Assembly (NCBI GenBank): GCA_014843695.1
Contig: CM026387.1
Location: 82,262,598 to 82,326,597 of the forward strand
Source: Archivesica marissinica
Lineage: Eukaryota > Mollusca > Bivalvia > Venerida > Vesicomyidae
DNA: 64,000 nucleotides
Direction: 5' to 3'
Shown: positions 1 through 14,430 of the stretch, one piece after another
How positions within the stretch are numbered: position 1 is the stretch's first letter
How the letters are laid out: each line of letters starts with the position of its first letter
Notes under the pieces: model-generated
What the model was told of the DNA's origin: nothing
What the model saw: only the letters and a program-made list of their open reading frames with translations
The model's database searches: none
Position numbers and translations under genes: made by a program

Positions 1-90
1 CTGTTTGATTAGCTTGTTAAACAAAGGGAGAAGAATTAGCTACTCTTATACTTAGTTTTATATAAAACAGTGTTTGTGTAATTTTCTTTT

Positions 91-345
91 GTGTGTTTTA
101 CGTTTATTTATCGTCGCTACCGGTTGCCCATATGAGCGACGCCTCCTGAAGAGATTAGTCATTTTAGATTTTTGGAGGATAGTGCAATGATACAGAGAGA
201 GAGACCCATTCCAGAGTCTCCTCTGGTTCTTTTACGTGCACGGTGTAAAGCACCGAAACGAGACCTCGGTTTAACGTCCCATCTGAAAGACTGTTAATTT
301 TATTAGGGTCAGACTGGGGATCGAACCTGCGATCCCTGGATTATA
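91..345 (-). mobile_element. SINE family A, 5'-truncated copy
   Basis: Read on the minus strand this is the body and 3' tail of the commonest SINE in the window. It has the post-tRNA segment (TTTCAGATGGGACG), the block with GAACCAGAGGAGACTC and the tail GTCGCTCATATGGGCAACCG. The tRNA-like head is cut off after the B-box-like GTTCGATCCC. At least nine other copies recur at 18.2, 19.0, 22.8, 32.2, 37.5, 45.5, 55.8, 62.2 and 64.0 kb. The family assignment rests on these internal matches; I cannot name it in a database. Confidence 0.85.
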
Positions 346-597
346 TTGTAATTTGTGATTTATATATGTAATATTCGTAGTTGGCGCCATTATATATACT
401 TTTGGATGGTTTCGCAGTATGACGGGTAGATAAATATCATTATACACATAAGGATGTTTTCCCCAATTCAGTAATGCTCTACTGCATACACAGCAAGCCA
501 TTATATAGTGTTTGGCATGTTAGTTATGTTATTAATACGTACAACCTTGTGTGCTCATTTATCTCGGAAATAGAAATGGTGCTATTTCGGCGACATA

Positions 598-2670
598 CAT
601 ATCATCCAACGGAGCGACCTATATCATCCAACGGAGCCACCTATACCATCCAACGGAGCGACCTATATCATCCAACGGAGCCACCTATACCATCCAACGG
701 AGCGACCTATACCATCCAACGGAGCCACCTATACCATCCAACGGAGCGACCTATATCATCCAACGGAGCGACCTATATTATCCAACGGAGCAATCTATAT
801 CATCCAACGGAGCGACCTATATCATCCAACGGAGCAATCTATATCATCCAACGGAGCGACCTATATCATCCAACGGAGCCATCTATACCACCCAACGGAG
901 CCACCTATATCATCCAACGGAGCAACCTATATCATCCAACGGAGCGACCTATATCATCCAACGGAGCCACCTATATCATCCAACGGAGCCACCTATATCA
1001 TCCAACGGAGCCACCTATATCATCCAACGGAGCCACCTATATCATCCAATGGAGCAATCTATACCATCCAACGGAGCCACCTATACTATCCCACCGAACA
1101 ACCTATATCATCCAACGGAGCCATCTGTACCATCCCACCGAACAACCTATACCATCCCACCGAACAACCTATGCCATCCAACCGAGCCATCTATACTATC
1201 CCACCGAACAACCTATACCACCCAACGGAGCCACCTATACCATCCAACGGAGCCATCCATATCACCCAACGGAGCCACCTATATCATCCAACGGAGCCAC
1301 CTATATCATTCAACGGAGCCACCTATATCATCCCACCGAACAACCTATACCACCCAACGGAGCCATCTATATTATCCAAAGGAGCCACCTATACCACCCA
1401 ACGGAGCAACCTATATCATCCAACGGAGCCACCTATACCATCCAACGGAGCCACCTATACCATCCAACGGAGCCACCTATACCACCCAACGGAGCAACCT
1501 ATATCATCCAACGGAGCCACCTATATCATCCAACGGAGCCACCTATATCATCCCACCGAACAACCTATACCACCTAACGGAGCCACCTATACCATCCCAC
1601 CGAACAACCTATATCATCCAACGGAGCCACCTATATCATCCAACGGAGCGACCTATATCACCCAACGGAGCCACCTATATCATCCCATAGGAACAAGCTA
1701 TACCACCCAACGGAGCCACCTATACCATCCCACCGAACAACCTATATCATCCAACGGAGCCACCTATATCATCCAACGGAGCCACCTATATCATCTAATG
1801 GAGCCATCTATACCACCCAACGGAGCCACCTATATCATCCAACGGAGCCACCTATATCATCCAACGGAGCCACCTATATCATCCAACGGAGCAATCTATA
1901 CCACCTAACGGAGCCACAAATATCATCCAACGGAGCGACCTATATCATCCAACGGAGCCACCTATACCATCCAACGGAGCGACCTATATCATCCAACGGA
2001 GCGACCTATACCACCCAACGGAGCGACCTATATCACCCAACGGAGCGACCTATACCACCCAACGGAGCGACCTATATCACCCAACGGAGCCACCTATATC
2101 ATCCAACGGAGCCACCTATATCATCCAACGGAGCCACCTATACCACCCAACGGAGCCACCTATACCACCCAACGGAGCAACCTATATCATCCAACGGAGC
2201 CATCTATACTATCCAACGGAGCCACCTATACCACCCAACGGAGCCACCTATATCATCCAACGGAGCCACCTATACCATCCGACGGAGCGACCTATATCAC
2301 CCAACGGAGCGATCTATACCATCCAACGGAGCCACCTATACCACCCAACGGAGCCACCTATACCATCCAACGGAGCCACCTATACCACCCAACGGAGCCA
2401 CCTATACCATCCAACGGAGCCATCTATATCATCCAACGGAGCCACCTATACCACCCAACGGAGCCACCGATATCACCCAACGGAGCCACCGATATCACCA
2501 AACGGAGCCACCTATACCATCCAACGGAGCCACCTATACCACCCAACGGAGCCACCTATACCATCCAACGGAGCCATCTATATTATCCAACGGAGCCACC
2601 TATACCACCCAACGGAGCCACCGATATCACCCAATGGAGCAATCTATATCATCCAACGGAGCGACCTACA
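598..2670. repeat. 22-bp satellite, block 1
   Basis: This is a tandem array of a 22-bp unit close to ATATCATCCAACGGAGCCACCT. Recurrent variants are CACC for CATC, GCGACC or GCAACC for GCCACC, and a second unit type reading TCCCACCGAACAACCT. The unit contains no stop codon in any + frame. Because 22 is not a multiple of three, the same 22-residue peptide pattern is read in all three frames, producing long spurious open frames here. Array identity is certain; no coding role is supported. Confidence 0.97.
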
Positions 2671-2876
2671 CTTAACAAATAAAAAACATCACTGTAAAAT
2701 CCGAATTCACAAAATGGCACAACTCAAAACCCGACGGTCACGTTTGCACGTGGGACAGGCACGAGTTTACAATTTTGCACGAGGAAATTTAGCTGAGAGA
2801 AAATATCGATTTTTACATTTTATGATTCTAGAAGGGAATTCACACGGAAAAACAAAACTTTGAGTTTAAAATTGTT

Positions 2877-4037
2877 ATGGTTCGAATGAATAACCAAGAG
2901 CCCGGTCGCGCTATTGGCATGTTGCACGCAGGCCTTTCACTCAGACACGTATGTAAATGTATTTTATTTATATAACAATAATTTTAATTGCAAAAATATG
3001 CAATATGAACTTATTCAGTATAAATCATAACAAAAAGTGAAATGTTATCTCTGAAACCTAGTTTATATTGTATTTTGTTTCTTTACAGGTAGCTCGAGTC
3101 TTTGGCAGGCATGTGTCCACCATAGTCAGCCTACTGCAGAAGTTCCAACTCACTGGCCGAGTTGATGACGAGCCCAGACAGCCTCGCGGAAGGGTGACTA
3201 CGCCGGTACAGGATGCGCAGATTGTTGCGGATCATCCTCAGATTCGTTTCAAGACCGCAACATGTAATGCGAGGACGACCAATGGAACGCACGGTAGGAC
3301 AGTTAGTAGACAAACAGTCATCAGGCGGCTCCACGATCAGGGAATAAGAGCTAGGCGGCCATTCTGAGGCCTTATTCTGACACCACGCCACCGGCTGCAG
3401 CGGGAGTGATGGGCCCGTCGGCACCAGCGTATGACTCGGGTGGAGTGGGCAAACGTCCTGTTCACGGACGAGAGCCGGTTTAACTTGTACCACAACGATG
3501 GAAGGATGCGCGTGTACAGGCGTCGAGGTGAAAGATTGAACGACGAGTGTGTGTTTCAGCGAGACCAGTATGGCGGCGGCTCCGTGATGGTGTGGGCCGG
3601 AGTGTCGCTACACACCAAGACCGACTTGGTAATTGTTCAAGGGAACCTTAACACTGCTAGGTATCAGCAGGAGATTTTGATCCCAGTTGCAATTCCGCAC
3701 CTGCGAGCCGGTGGACGTGGCATGGTATTTATGCAGGACGGGGCACCAGCCCACACAGCGCGTACGACACAGACATTACTTCAACAACAGAACGTCCGGC
3801 AGCTGCCTTGGCCTTCAAAGTCACCGGATCTTAATGTTATCGAGCATCTGTGTGACGAGCTGAACAGGCGAATACGGATGCGACCAGCAGCCGCTCGCAA
3901 CCTACGTGAACTGGAACAGGCCCTTGTACAGAAATGGAGGAATATTCCCCCAAGGTTTCATCCGAAACTACGTGATGTCGATGAGACAAAGGTGTGTGCA
4001 CGTCGTAAGAGCCATGGGAGGACACACGCGGTATTAG
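2877..4037 (+). pseudogene. Tc1-type (DD34E) transposase pseudogene with an intron
   Basis: The start ATG at 2877 opens 24 codons ending GLSLRH. A GT...AG intron (2949-3088, 140 bp) follows, and the helix-turn-helix region resumes as VARVFGRHVSTIVSLLQKF. The catalytic triad is visible: D in LFTDESRF, D in MQDGAPAH, and E in SPDLNVIEH exactly 34 residues later, which is the Tc1 spacing. Disabling changes are in-frame TGA stops at 3365-3367 and 3407-3409. In addition, one extra T near 3957 throws the C-terminus out of frame. In the shifted frame the normal family ending MGGHTRY and a TAG at 4035-4037 appear. The usual W after IEHL is C here. The first stop fits a CGA to TGA change. Confidence 0.93.
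2949..3088 (+). other. Intron in the transposase relic
   Basis: The donor GTATGTAAAT and acceptor TTTGTTTCTTTACAG bound 140 bp of AT-rich sequence. Reading through it meets a TAA within ten codons. Removing it joins the two halves of the N-terminal DNA-binding region in frame. Confidence 0.85.
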
Positions 4038-4302
4038 TTACTAGGACGTACGGATTTTATTGTGATTCAGTGACTTTTCACATTGTTCGGATTTGCATTG
4101 TATCATTTTGTGAATTCGGATTTTACAGTGATGTTTTTCATTTGTTAAGTTTTATATCTTTTTGTTGATCAATTGAAAAGAAATTTCTAGGAAGAACGTA
4201 TACTGTGTTGAATTATTCCTAGTCCAAATTTTAATGAAATCCGTTTACAAATAATCCAAATATACCGAATTATATAAGTGTCGGGTTACAAGTGGCTGTA
4301 CG

Positions 4303-7300
4303 TGTATATCATCCAACGGAGCGACCTATATCATCCAACGGAGCGACCTATATCATCCAACGGAGCCACCTATATCATCCAACGGAGCGACCTATACCAC
4401 CCAACGGTGCGACCTATACCATCCAACGGAGCCACCTATATCATCCAACGGAGCCACCTATACCATCCAACTGATCCACCTTAACCATCCAACGGAGCCA
4501 CCTATACCATCCATCGGAGCCACCTATACCACCCAACGGAGCCATCTATACCACCCAACGGAGCCACCTATATCATCCAACGGAGCCACCTATACCACCC
4601 AACGGAGCCATCTATATCATCCAACGGAGCCACCTATATCACCCAACGGAGCCACCTATATCATCCAACGGAGCCACCTATACCATCCAACGGAGCGATC
4701 TATACCACCCAACGGAGCCACCTATACCACCCAACGGAGCCACCTATACCACCCAACGGAGCCACCTATACCATCCAACGGAGCCACCTATACCACCCAA
4801 CGGAGCCACCTATATCATCCAACGGAGCGACCTATACCACCCAACGGAGCCACCTATACCACCCAACGGAGCCACCTATACCACCCAACGGAGCCACCTA
4901 TACCATCCAACGGAGCCACCTATATCATCCAACGGAGCCACCTATACCATCCAACGGAGCCACCTATATCATCCAACGGAGCCACCTATACCATCCAACG
5001 GAGCAACCTATACCACCCAACGGAGCCACCTATATCATCCAACGGAGCCACCTATACCATCCAACGGAGCCACCTATATCATCCAACGGAGCACCTATAC
5101 CATCCAACGGAGCCACCTATACCATCCAACGGAGCCACCTATACCACCCAACGGAGCAACCTATACCACCAACGGAGCCACCTATACCATCCAACGGAGC
5201 CACCTATACCACCCAACGGAGCCATCTATATCATCCAACGGAGCCACCTATACCATCCAACGGAGCCATCTATATTATCCAACGGAGCCACCTATACCAC
5301 CCAACGGAGCCACCTATACCATCCAACGGAGCAACCTATATCATCCAACGGAGCCACCTATATCATCCAACGGAGCCACCTATATCATCCAACGGAGCCA
5401 CCTATATCATCCAACGGAGCCACCTATATCACCCAACGGAGCCACCTATATCATCCCATAGGAACAAGCTATACCACCCAACGGAGCCACCTATACCATC
5501 CCACCGAACAACCTATACCATCCAACGGAGCCACCTATACCATCCAACGGAGCCATCTATACCACCCAACGGAGCCACCTATATCATCCAACGGAGCCAC
5601 CTATACCACCCAACGGAGCCATCTATATCATCCAACGGAGCGACCTATATCATCCAACGGAGCCACCTATACCACCCAACGGAGACACCTATATCATCCA
5701 ACGGAGCCACCTATACCACCCAACGGAGCCATCTATATCATCCAACGGAGCCACCTATATCATCCAACGGAGCCACCTATACCACCCAACGGAGCCACCT
5801 ATATCATCCAACGGAGCCACCTATACCACCCAACGGAGCCACCTATATCATCCAACGGAGCCACCTATATCATCCAACGGAGCCACCTATACCATCCAAC
5901 GGAGCCACCTATACCATCCAACGGAGCAACCTATACCATCCAACGGAGCCATCTATATCATCCAACGGAGCCACCTATACCACCCAACGGAGCCACCTAT
6001 ATCATCCAACGGAGCCACCTATACCACCCAACGGAGCAACCTATATCATCCAACGGAGCCACCTATACCACCCAACGGAGCCACCTATATCATCCAACGG
6101 AGCCACCTATATCATCCAACGGAGCCACCTATATCATCCCACCGATCAACCTATACCACCCAACGGAGCCACCTATACCATCCCACCGAACAACCTATGC
6201 CATCCAACGGAGCCACCTATACCACCCAACGGAGCCACCTATATCATCCAACGGAGCCACCTATATCATCCAACGGAGCCACCTATATCATCCAACGGAG
6301 CCACCTATACCATCCAACGGAGCCACCTATATCATCCAACGGAGCCACCTATACCATCCAACGGAGCCACCTATATCATCCAACGGAGCATCTATATCAT
6401 CCACGGAGCCATCTATACCACCCAACGGAGCCACCTATACCACCCAACGGAGCCACCTATACCACCAAACGGAGCCTCCTATACCACCCAACGGAGCCAC
6501 CTATACCATCCAACGGAGCCACCTATATCATCCAACGGAACCACCTATACCACCCAACGGAGCCACCTATACCACCCAACGGAGCAACCTATATCATCCA
6601 ACGGAGCCACCTATACCACCCAACGGAGCCACCTATATCATCCCACTGAACAACCTATACCACCCAACGGAGCCACCTATAACACCCAACTGAGCCACCT
6701 ATATCATCCCACCGAACAACCTATACCACCCAACGGAGCCACTATATCATCCCACCGAACAACCTATACCATCCAACGGAGCCACCTATATCACCCAACG
6801 GAGCCACCTATATCATCAACGGAGCCACCTATACGACCCAACGGAGCCACCTATATCATCCACCGAAAAACCTATACCACCCAACGGAGCCACCTATACC
6901 ATCCAACGGAGCCACCTATATCATCCCACCGAACAACCTATACCACCCAACGGAGCCACCTATACCATCCAACGGAGCCACCTATATCATTTAACGGAGC
7001 CACCTATATCATCCAACGGAGCCACCTATATCATACCACGGAGCCACCTATACCATCCAACGGAGCGACCTTTATCATCCAACGGAGCCACCTATATCAT
7101 TTAACGGAGCCACCTATATCATCCAACGGAGCCACCTATATCATACCACGGAGCCATCTATACCATCGAACGGAGCCACCTATATCATCCAACGGAACCA
7201 CCTATATCATCCAACGGAGCCACCTATATCACCCAACGGAGCCACCTATATCATCCCATAGGAACAAGCTATACCACCCAACGGAGCCACCTATACGCTC

Positions 7301-9070
7301 CCACCGAACAACCTATACCATCCCACCGAACAACTTATAACATCCAATGGAGCCATCTATACCACCCAAATGAGCCATCTATATCATCCAACGGAGCCAC
7401 CTATACCACCCAACGGAGCCATCTATATCATCCAGCGGAGCAACCTATATCATCCAACGGAGCAACCTATACCACCCAACGGAGCCATCTATATCATCCA
7501 ACGGAGCCCCCTATATCATCCAACGGAGCCACCTATACCATCCAACGGAGCGACCTATATCATCCAACGGAGCCACCTATACCACCCAACGGAGCAACAT
7601 ATACCACCCAACGGAGCCACATAAACCATCCAACGGAGCCACCTATATCATCCAACGGAGCCACCTATATCATCCAACGGAGCCACCTATATCATTCAAC
7701 GGAGCCACCTATATCATCCCACCGAACAACCTATACCACCCAACGGAGCCATCTATATCATCCAAAGGAGCCACCTATACCACCCAACGGAGCAACCTAT
7801 ATCATCCAACGGAGCCACCAATACCACCCAACGGTACCACCTATATCATCCAACGGAGCCACCTATATCATCCAACGGAGCCACCTATACCACCCAACGG
7901 AGCAACCTATATCATCCAACGGAGGCACCTATATCATCCAATGGAGCCACCTATATCATCCAACGGCGCCACCTATATCATCCAACGGAGCCACCTATAT
8001 CATCCAACGGAGCGACCTATATCTTCCCACCGAACAACCTATACCACCTAACGGAGCCACCTATACCATCCCACCGAACAACCTATGCCATCCAACGGAG
8101 CCACCTATACCACCCAACGGAGCCATCTATATGATCCAACGGAGCAACCTATACCATCCCACCGAACAACCTATACCACCTAACGGAGCCATCTATACCA
8201 TCGCACCGAACAACCTATACCATCCAACGGAGCCACCTATATCACCCAACGGAGCCACCTATATCATCCAACGGAGCCACCTATACCACCCAACGGAGCC
8301 ACCTATATCATCCCACCGAACAACCTATACCACCCAACGGAGCCACCTATACCATCCAACAGAGCCACCCATATCATCCCACCGAACAACCTATACCACC
8401 CAACGGAGCCACCTATACCATCCAACGGAGCCACCTATATCATCCAAAGGAGCCACCTATATCATCCAACGGAGCCACCTATACCATCCAACGGAGCGAC
8501 CTTTATCATCCAACGGAGCCACCTATATCACCCAACGGAGCCACCTATATCATCCCATAGGAACAAGCTATACCACCCAACGGAGCCACCTATACCATCC
8601 AACGGAACCACCTATATCATCCAACGGAGCCACCTATATCATCCAACGGAGCCACCTATACCATCCAACGGAGCCACCTATACCATCCAACGGAGCCACC
8701 TATATCATCTAACGGAGCCACCTATACCATTCAACGGAGCCACCTATACCACCCAACGGAGCCCCTATATCATCTAACGGAGCCACCTATACCACCCAAC
8801 GGAGCCACCTATACCATCCAACGGAGCCACCTATATCATCCAACGGAGCCACCTATACCATCCAACGGAGCCACCTATATCACCCAACGGAGCCACCTAT
8901 ATCATCCCATAGGAACAAGCTATACCACCCAACGGAGCCACCTATACCATCCCACCGAACAACCTATGACATCCAATGGAGCCATCTATACCACCCAAAT
9001 GAGCCATCTATATCATCCAACGGAGCCACCTATACCACCCAACGGAGCCATCTATATCATCCAACGGAGC
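4303..9070. repeat. 22-bp satellite, block 2
   Basis: This continues the 22-bp array to the edge of the first gap. It contains the marker variant CCCATAGGAACAAGCTATAC at about 5456, 7255, 8563 and 8906, which recurs at irregular spacing. A locally duplicated segment with ATTTAACGG followed by ATACCACGG lies near 6990-7045 and 7100-7155. Occasional single-base indels break the phase. Nothing other than satellite is present. Confidence 0.97.
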
Positions 9071-10070
9071 NNNNNNNNNNNNNNNNNNNNNNNNNNNNNN
9101 NNNNNNNNNNNNNNNNNNNNNNNNNNNNNNNNNNNNNNNNNNNNNNNNNNNNNNNNNNNNNNNNNNNNNNNNNNNNNNNNNNNNNNNNNNNNNNNNNNNN
9201 NNNNNNNNNNNNNNNNNNNNNNNNNNNNNNNNNNNNNNNNNNNNNNNNNNNNNNNNNNNNNNNNNNNNNNNNNNNNNNNNNNNNNNNNNNNNNNNNNNNN
9301 NNNNNNNNNNNNNNNNNNNNNNNNNNNNNNNNNNNNNNNNNNNNNNNNNNNNNNNNNNNNNNNNNNNNNNNNNNNNNNNNNNNNNNNNNNNNNNNNNNNN
9401 NNNNNNNNNNNNNNNNNNNNNNNNNNNNNNNNNNNNNNNNNNNNNNNNNNNNNNNNNNNNNNNNNNNNNNNNNNNNNNNNNNNNNNNNNNNNNNNNNNNN
9501 NNNNNNNNNNNNNNNNNNNNNNNNNNNNNNNNNNNNNNNNNNNNNNNNNNNNNNNNNNNNNNNNNNNNNNNNNNNNNNNNNNNNNNNNNNNNNNNNNNNN
9601 NNNNNNNNNNNNNNNNNNNNNNNNNNNNNNNNNNNNNNNNNNNNNNNNNNNNNNNNNNNNNNNNNNNNNNNNNNNNNNNNNNNNNNNNNNNNNNNNNNNN
9701 NNNNNNNNNNNNNNNNNNNNNNNNNNNNNNNNNNNNNNNNNNNNNNNNNNNNNNNNNNNNNNNNNNNNNNNNNNNNNNNNNNNNNNNNNNNNNNNNNNNN
9801 NNNNNNNNNNNNNNNNNNNNNNNNNNNNNNNNNNNNNNNNNNNNNNNNNNNNNNNNNNNNNNNNNNNNNNNNNNNNNNNNNNNNNNNNNNNNNNNNNNNN
9901 NNNNNNNNNNNNNNNNNNNNNNNNNNNNNNNNNNNNNNNNNNNNNNNNNNNNNNNNNNNNNNNNNNNNNNNNNNNNNNNNNNNNNNNNNNNNNNNNNNNN
10001 NNNNNNNNNNNNNNNNNNNNNNNNNNNNNNNNNNNNNNNNNNNNNNNNNNNNNNNNNNNNNNNNNNNNNN
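9071..10070. other. Assembly gap, exactly 1000 N
   Basis: A run of exactly 1000 N lies inside the 22-bp satellite. The round length, shared with the second gap, points to a placeholder of unknown true size. The satellite is probably longer than shown. Confidence 0.97.
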
Positions 10071-13000
10071 ATATCATCCAACGGAGCAATCTATACCACC
10101 CAACGGAGCAATCTATACCATCCAACGGAGCCACCTATACAACCCAACGGAGCCACCTATATCATCCAACGGAGCCACCTATACCATCCAACGGAGCAAT
10201 CTATACCATCCAACGGAGCCACCTATACCACCCAACGGAGCCACCTATATCATCCAACGGAGCCACCTATATCATCCAACGGAGCCACCTATATCATCCA
10301 ACGGAGCCACCTATATCATCCAACGGAACCACCTATACCACCCAATGGAGCGACCTATATCATCCAACGGAGCCACATATACCATCCAACGGAGCCACCT
10401 ATATCATCCAACGGAGCCATCTATACCACCCAACGGAGCCATCAATACCACCCAATGGAGCAATCTATATCATCCAACGGAGCCACCCATATCACCCAAT
10501 GGAGCCACCTATATCATCAAACGGAGCCACCTATACCACCCAACGGAGCCACCTATACCACCCAACGGAGCAACCTATACCACCCAACGGAGCCACATAT
10601 ACCATCCAACGGAGCCACCTATATCATCCAACGGAGCCACCTATATCATTCAACGGAGCCACCTATATCATCCCACCGAACAACCTATACCACCCAACGG
10701 AGCCACCTATACCACCCAACGGAGCCACCTATATCATCCAACGGAGCCACCTATATCATCCAACGGAGCCACCTATATTATCCCACCGATCAATCTATAC
10801 CACCTAACGGAGCCACCTATACCATCCCACCGAACAACCTATGCCATCCAACGGAGCCACCTATACCACCCAACGGAGCCATCTATATCATCCAACGGAG
10901 CCACCTATACCATCCCACCGAACAACCTATGCCATCCAACGGAGCCACCTATACCACCCAACGGAGCCATCTATATCATCCAACGGAGCCACATATACCA
11001 CCCAACGGAGCCACCTATACCATCCAACGGAGCCACCTATACCACCCAACGGAGCCACCTATATCATCCAACGGAGCCACATATACCACCCAACGGAGCC
11101 ATCTATATCACCCAACGGAACCACCTATATCATCCAACGGAGCCACCTATATCACCCAACGGAGCCACCTATACCACGCAACGGAGCCACCTATATCATC
11201 CAACGGAGCCACCTATAACACCCAACGGAGCCACCTATACCATCCAATGGAGCCACCTATATCATCCAACGGAGCCACCTATACCACATAACGGAGCCAC
11301 CTATACTATCCAACGGAGCCACCTATATCATCCAACGGAGCCACCTATACCACCCAACGGAGCCACCTATATCATCCAACGGAGCCATCTATACCATCCC
11401 ACCGAACAACCTATACCACCCAACGGAGCCACCTATACCATCCAACGGAGCCACCTATATCATCCAACGGAGCCATCTATACCACCCAACGGAGCCATCA
11501 ATACCACCCAACGGAGCAATCTATATCATCCAACGGAGCCACCCATATCACCCAATGGAGCCACCTATATCATCAAACGGAGCCACCTATACCACCCAAC
11601 GGAGCCACCTATACCACCCAACGGAGCAACCTATACCATCCAACGGAGCCATCTATATCATCCAAAGGAGCCACCTATACCACCCAACGGAGCAACCTAT
11701 ATCATCCAACGGAGCCACCTATACCACCCAACGGAGCAACCTATATCATCCAAAGGAGCCACCTATTCCACCCAACGGAGCCACCTATATCATCCAACGG
11801 AGCCACCTATATCATCCAACGGAGCCACCTATATTATCCCACCGATCAATCTATACCACCTAACGGAGCCACCTATACCATCCCACCGAACAACCTATGC
11901 CATCCAACGGAGCCACCTATACCACCCAACGGAGCCATCTATATGATCCAACGGAGCCACCTATACCATCCCACCGAACAACCTATATCATCCCACCGAA
12001 CAACCTATACCATCCAACGGAGCCATCTATATCATCCAACGGAGCCATCTATACCATCCCACCGAACAACCTATATCATCCCACCGAACAACCTATACCA
12101 CCCAACGGAGCCATCTATGTCATCCAACGGAGCCATCTATACCACCCAACGGAGCCACCTATATCATCCAACGGAGCCATCTATATCATCCAACGGAGCC
12201 ACCAATACCACCCAATGGAGTCACCTATATCATCCACCGGAGCCATCTATACCACCCAACGGAGCCATCTATACCACCCAACGGAGCCACCTATATCATT
12301 CAACGGAGCAACCTATATCATCCAACGGAGCGACCTATATCATCCAACGGAGCCACCTATATCATCTAACGGAGCCACCTATATCATCCAACGGAGCCAC
12401 CTATATCACCCAACGGAGCCACCTATATCATCCCATAGGAACAAGCTATACCACCCAACGGAGCCACCTATACTATCCCACCGAACAACCTATATCATCC
12501 AACGGAGCCATCTGTACCATCCCACCGAACAACCTATACCATCCCACCGAACAACCTATGCCATCCAACCGAGCCATCTATACTATCCCACCGAACAACC
12601 TATACCACCCAACGGAGCCACCTATACCATCCAACGGAGCCATCCATACCACCCAACGGAGTCACCTATATCATCCAACGGAGCCACCTATATCATTCAA
12701 CGGAGCCACCTATATCATCCCACCGAACAACCCATACCACCCAACGGAGCCATCTATATTATCCAAAGGAGCCACCTATACCACCCAACGGAGCAACCTA
12801 TATCATCCAACGGAGCCACCTATACCATCCAACGGAGCCACCTATACCATCCAACGGAGCCACCTATACCACCCAACGGAGCAACCTATATCATCCAACG
12901 GAGCCACCTATATCATCCAACGGAGCCACCTATATCATCCCACCGAACAACCTATACCACCTAACGGAGCCACCTATACCATCCCACCGAACAACCTATA

Positions 13001-14430
13001 TCATCCAACGGAGCCACCTATATCATCCAACGGAGCGACCTATATCACCCAACGGAGCCACCTATATCATCCCATAGGAACAAGCTATACCACCCAACGG
13101 AGCCACCTATACCATCCCACCGAACAACCTATATCATCCAACGGAGCCACCTATATCATCCAACGGAGCCACCTATACCACCCAACGGAGCCACCTATAT
13201 CATCCAACGGAGCCACCTATACCACCCATACCACCCAACGGAGCCATCTATATGATCCAACGGAGCAACCTATACCATCCCACCGAACAACCTATACCAC
13301 CTAACGGAGCCATCTATACCATCGCACCGAACAACCTATACCATCCAACGGAGCCACCTATATCACCCAACGGAGCCACCTATATCATCCCATAGGAACA
13401 AGCTATACCACCCAACGGAGCCACCTATACGATCGCACCGAACAACCTATACCATCCCACCGAACAACCTATACCATTCAACGGAGCCATCTATACCACC
13501 CAACGGAGCCATCTATATCATCCAACGGAGCCACCTATAGCATCCAACGGAGCCACCTATACCACCCAACGGAGCCATCTATATCATCCCACCGAACAAC
13601 CTATACCATCCACCGGAGCCATCTATACTATCCAACGGAGCCACCTATACCATCCCACCGAACAACCTATACCACCCAACGGAGCCATCTATATCATCCA
13701 CCGGAGCCATCTATACCACCCAACGGAGCCATCTATACAACCCAACGGAGCCATCTATATCATCCCACCGAACAACCTATACCATCCAACGGAGCCATCT
13801 GTACGATCCCACCGAACAACCTATACCATCCCATCGAACAACCTATATCACACAACGGAGCCATCTGTACCATCCCACCGAACAACCTATACCATCCAAC
13901 GGAGCCATCTGTACCATCCCACCGAACAACCTATACCATCCCACCGAAAAACCTATACCATCCAACGGAGCCATCTGTACCATCCCACCGAACAACCTAT
14001 ACCATCCCACCGAACAACCTATACCATCCAACGGAGCCATCTATACCATCCCACCGAACAACCTATACCATCCAACGGAGCCATCTGTACCATCCCACCG
14101 AACAACCTATACCATCCAACGGAGCCACCTATACCACCCAACGGAGCCATCTATACCACCCAACGGAGCCACCTATGCCACCCAACGGAGCGATCTATAT
14201 CATCCACCGGAACCATCTATACCACCCAACGGAGCCATCGATACCACCCAACGGAGCCACCTATACCACCCAACGGAGCAACCTATATCATCCAACGGAG
14301 CAACCTATATCATCCAACGGAGCAACCTATATCATCCAACGGAGCAACCTATATCATCTAACGGAGCCACCTATACCACCCAACGGAGCCATCTATACCA
14401 CCCAACGGAGCCACCTATATCATCCAACGG
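10071..14430. repeat. 22-bp satellite, block 3, with higher-order periods
   Basis: The same 22-bp unit continues, with the CCCACCGAACAACC subtype enriched toward 13.4-14.1 kb. Two larger periodicities are visible. Landmark variants at 10,441 and 10,781 recur at 11,497 and 11,837, which is 1056 bp or exactly 48 units later. A segment of about 700 bp at 1083-1787 is nearly repeated at 12,470-13,174. The array ends abruptly at CATCCAACGG against a different repeat. Confidence 0.96.

Larger units (their letters stand above)
2671..4149 (+). mobile_element. Tc1/mariner-type DNA transposon, inactive
   Basis: A 46-nt terminal inverted repeat (2671-2716 against 4104-4149, one mismatch by eye) brackets a transposase relic. 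The element interrupts the 22-bp satellite, which resumes at about 4303. The 150 bp between the right repeat and the resumed satellite matches neither, so the right boundary is uncertain. No clean TA duplication is visible at both ends. The coding part has two stops and a frameshift, so this copy cannot encode transposase. Confidence 0.92.

Noticed and set aside
474..13304. Many long open frames (up to about 600 codons) in the 22-bp satellite
   Set aside because: They exist in all three + frames because the unit lacks stops and is not a multiple of three. Some run through N. There is no splice, promoter or domain evidence.
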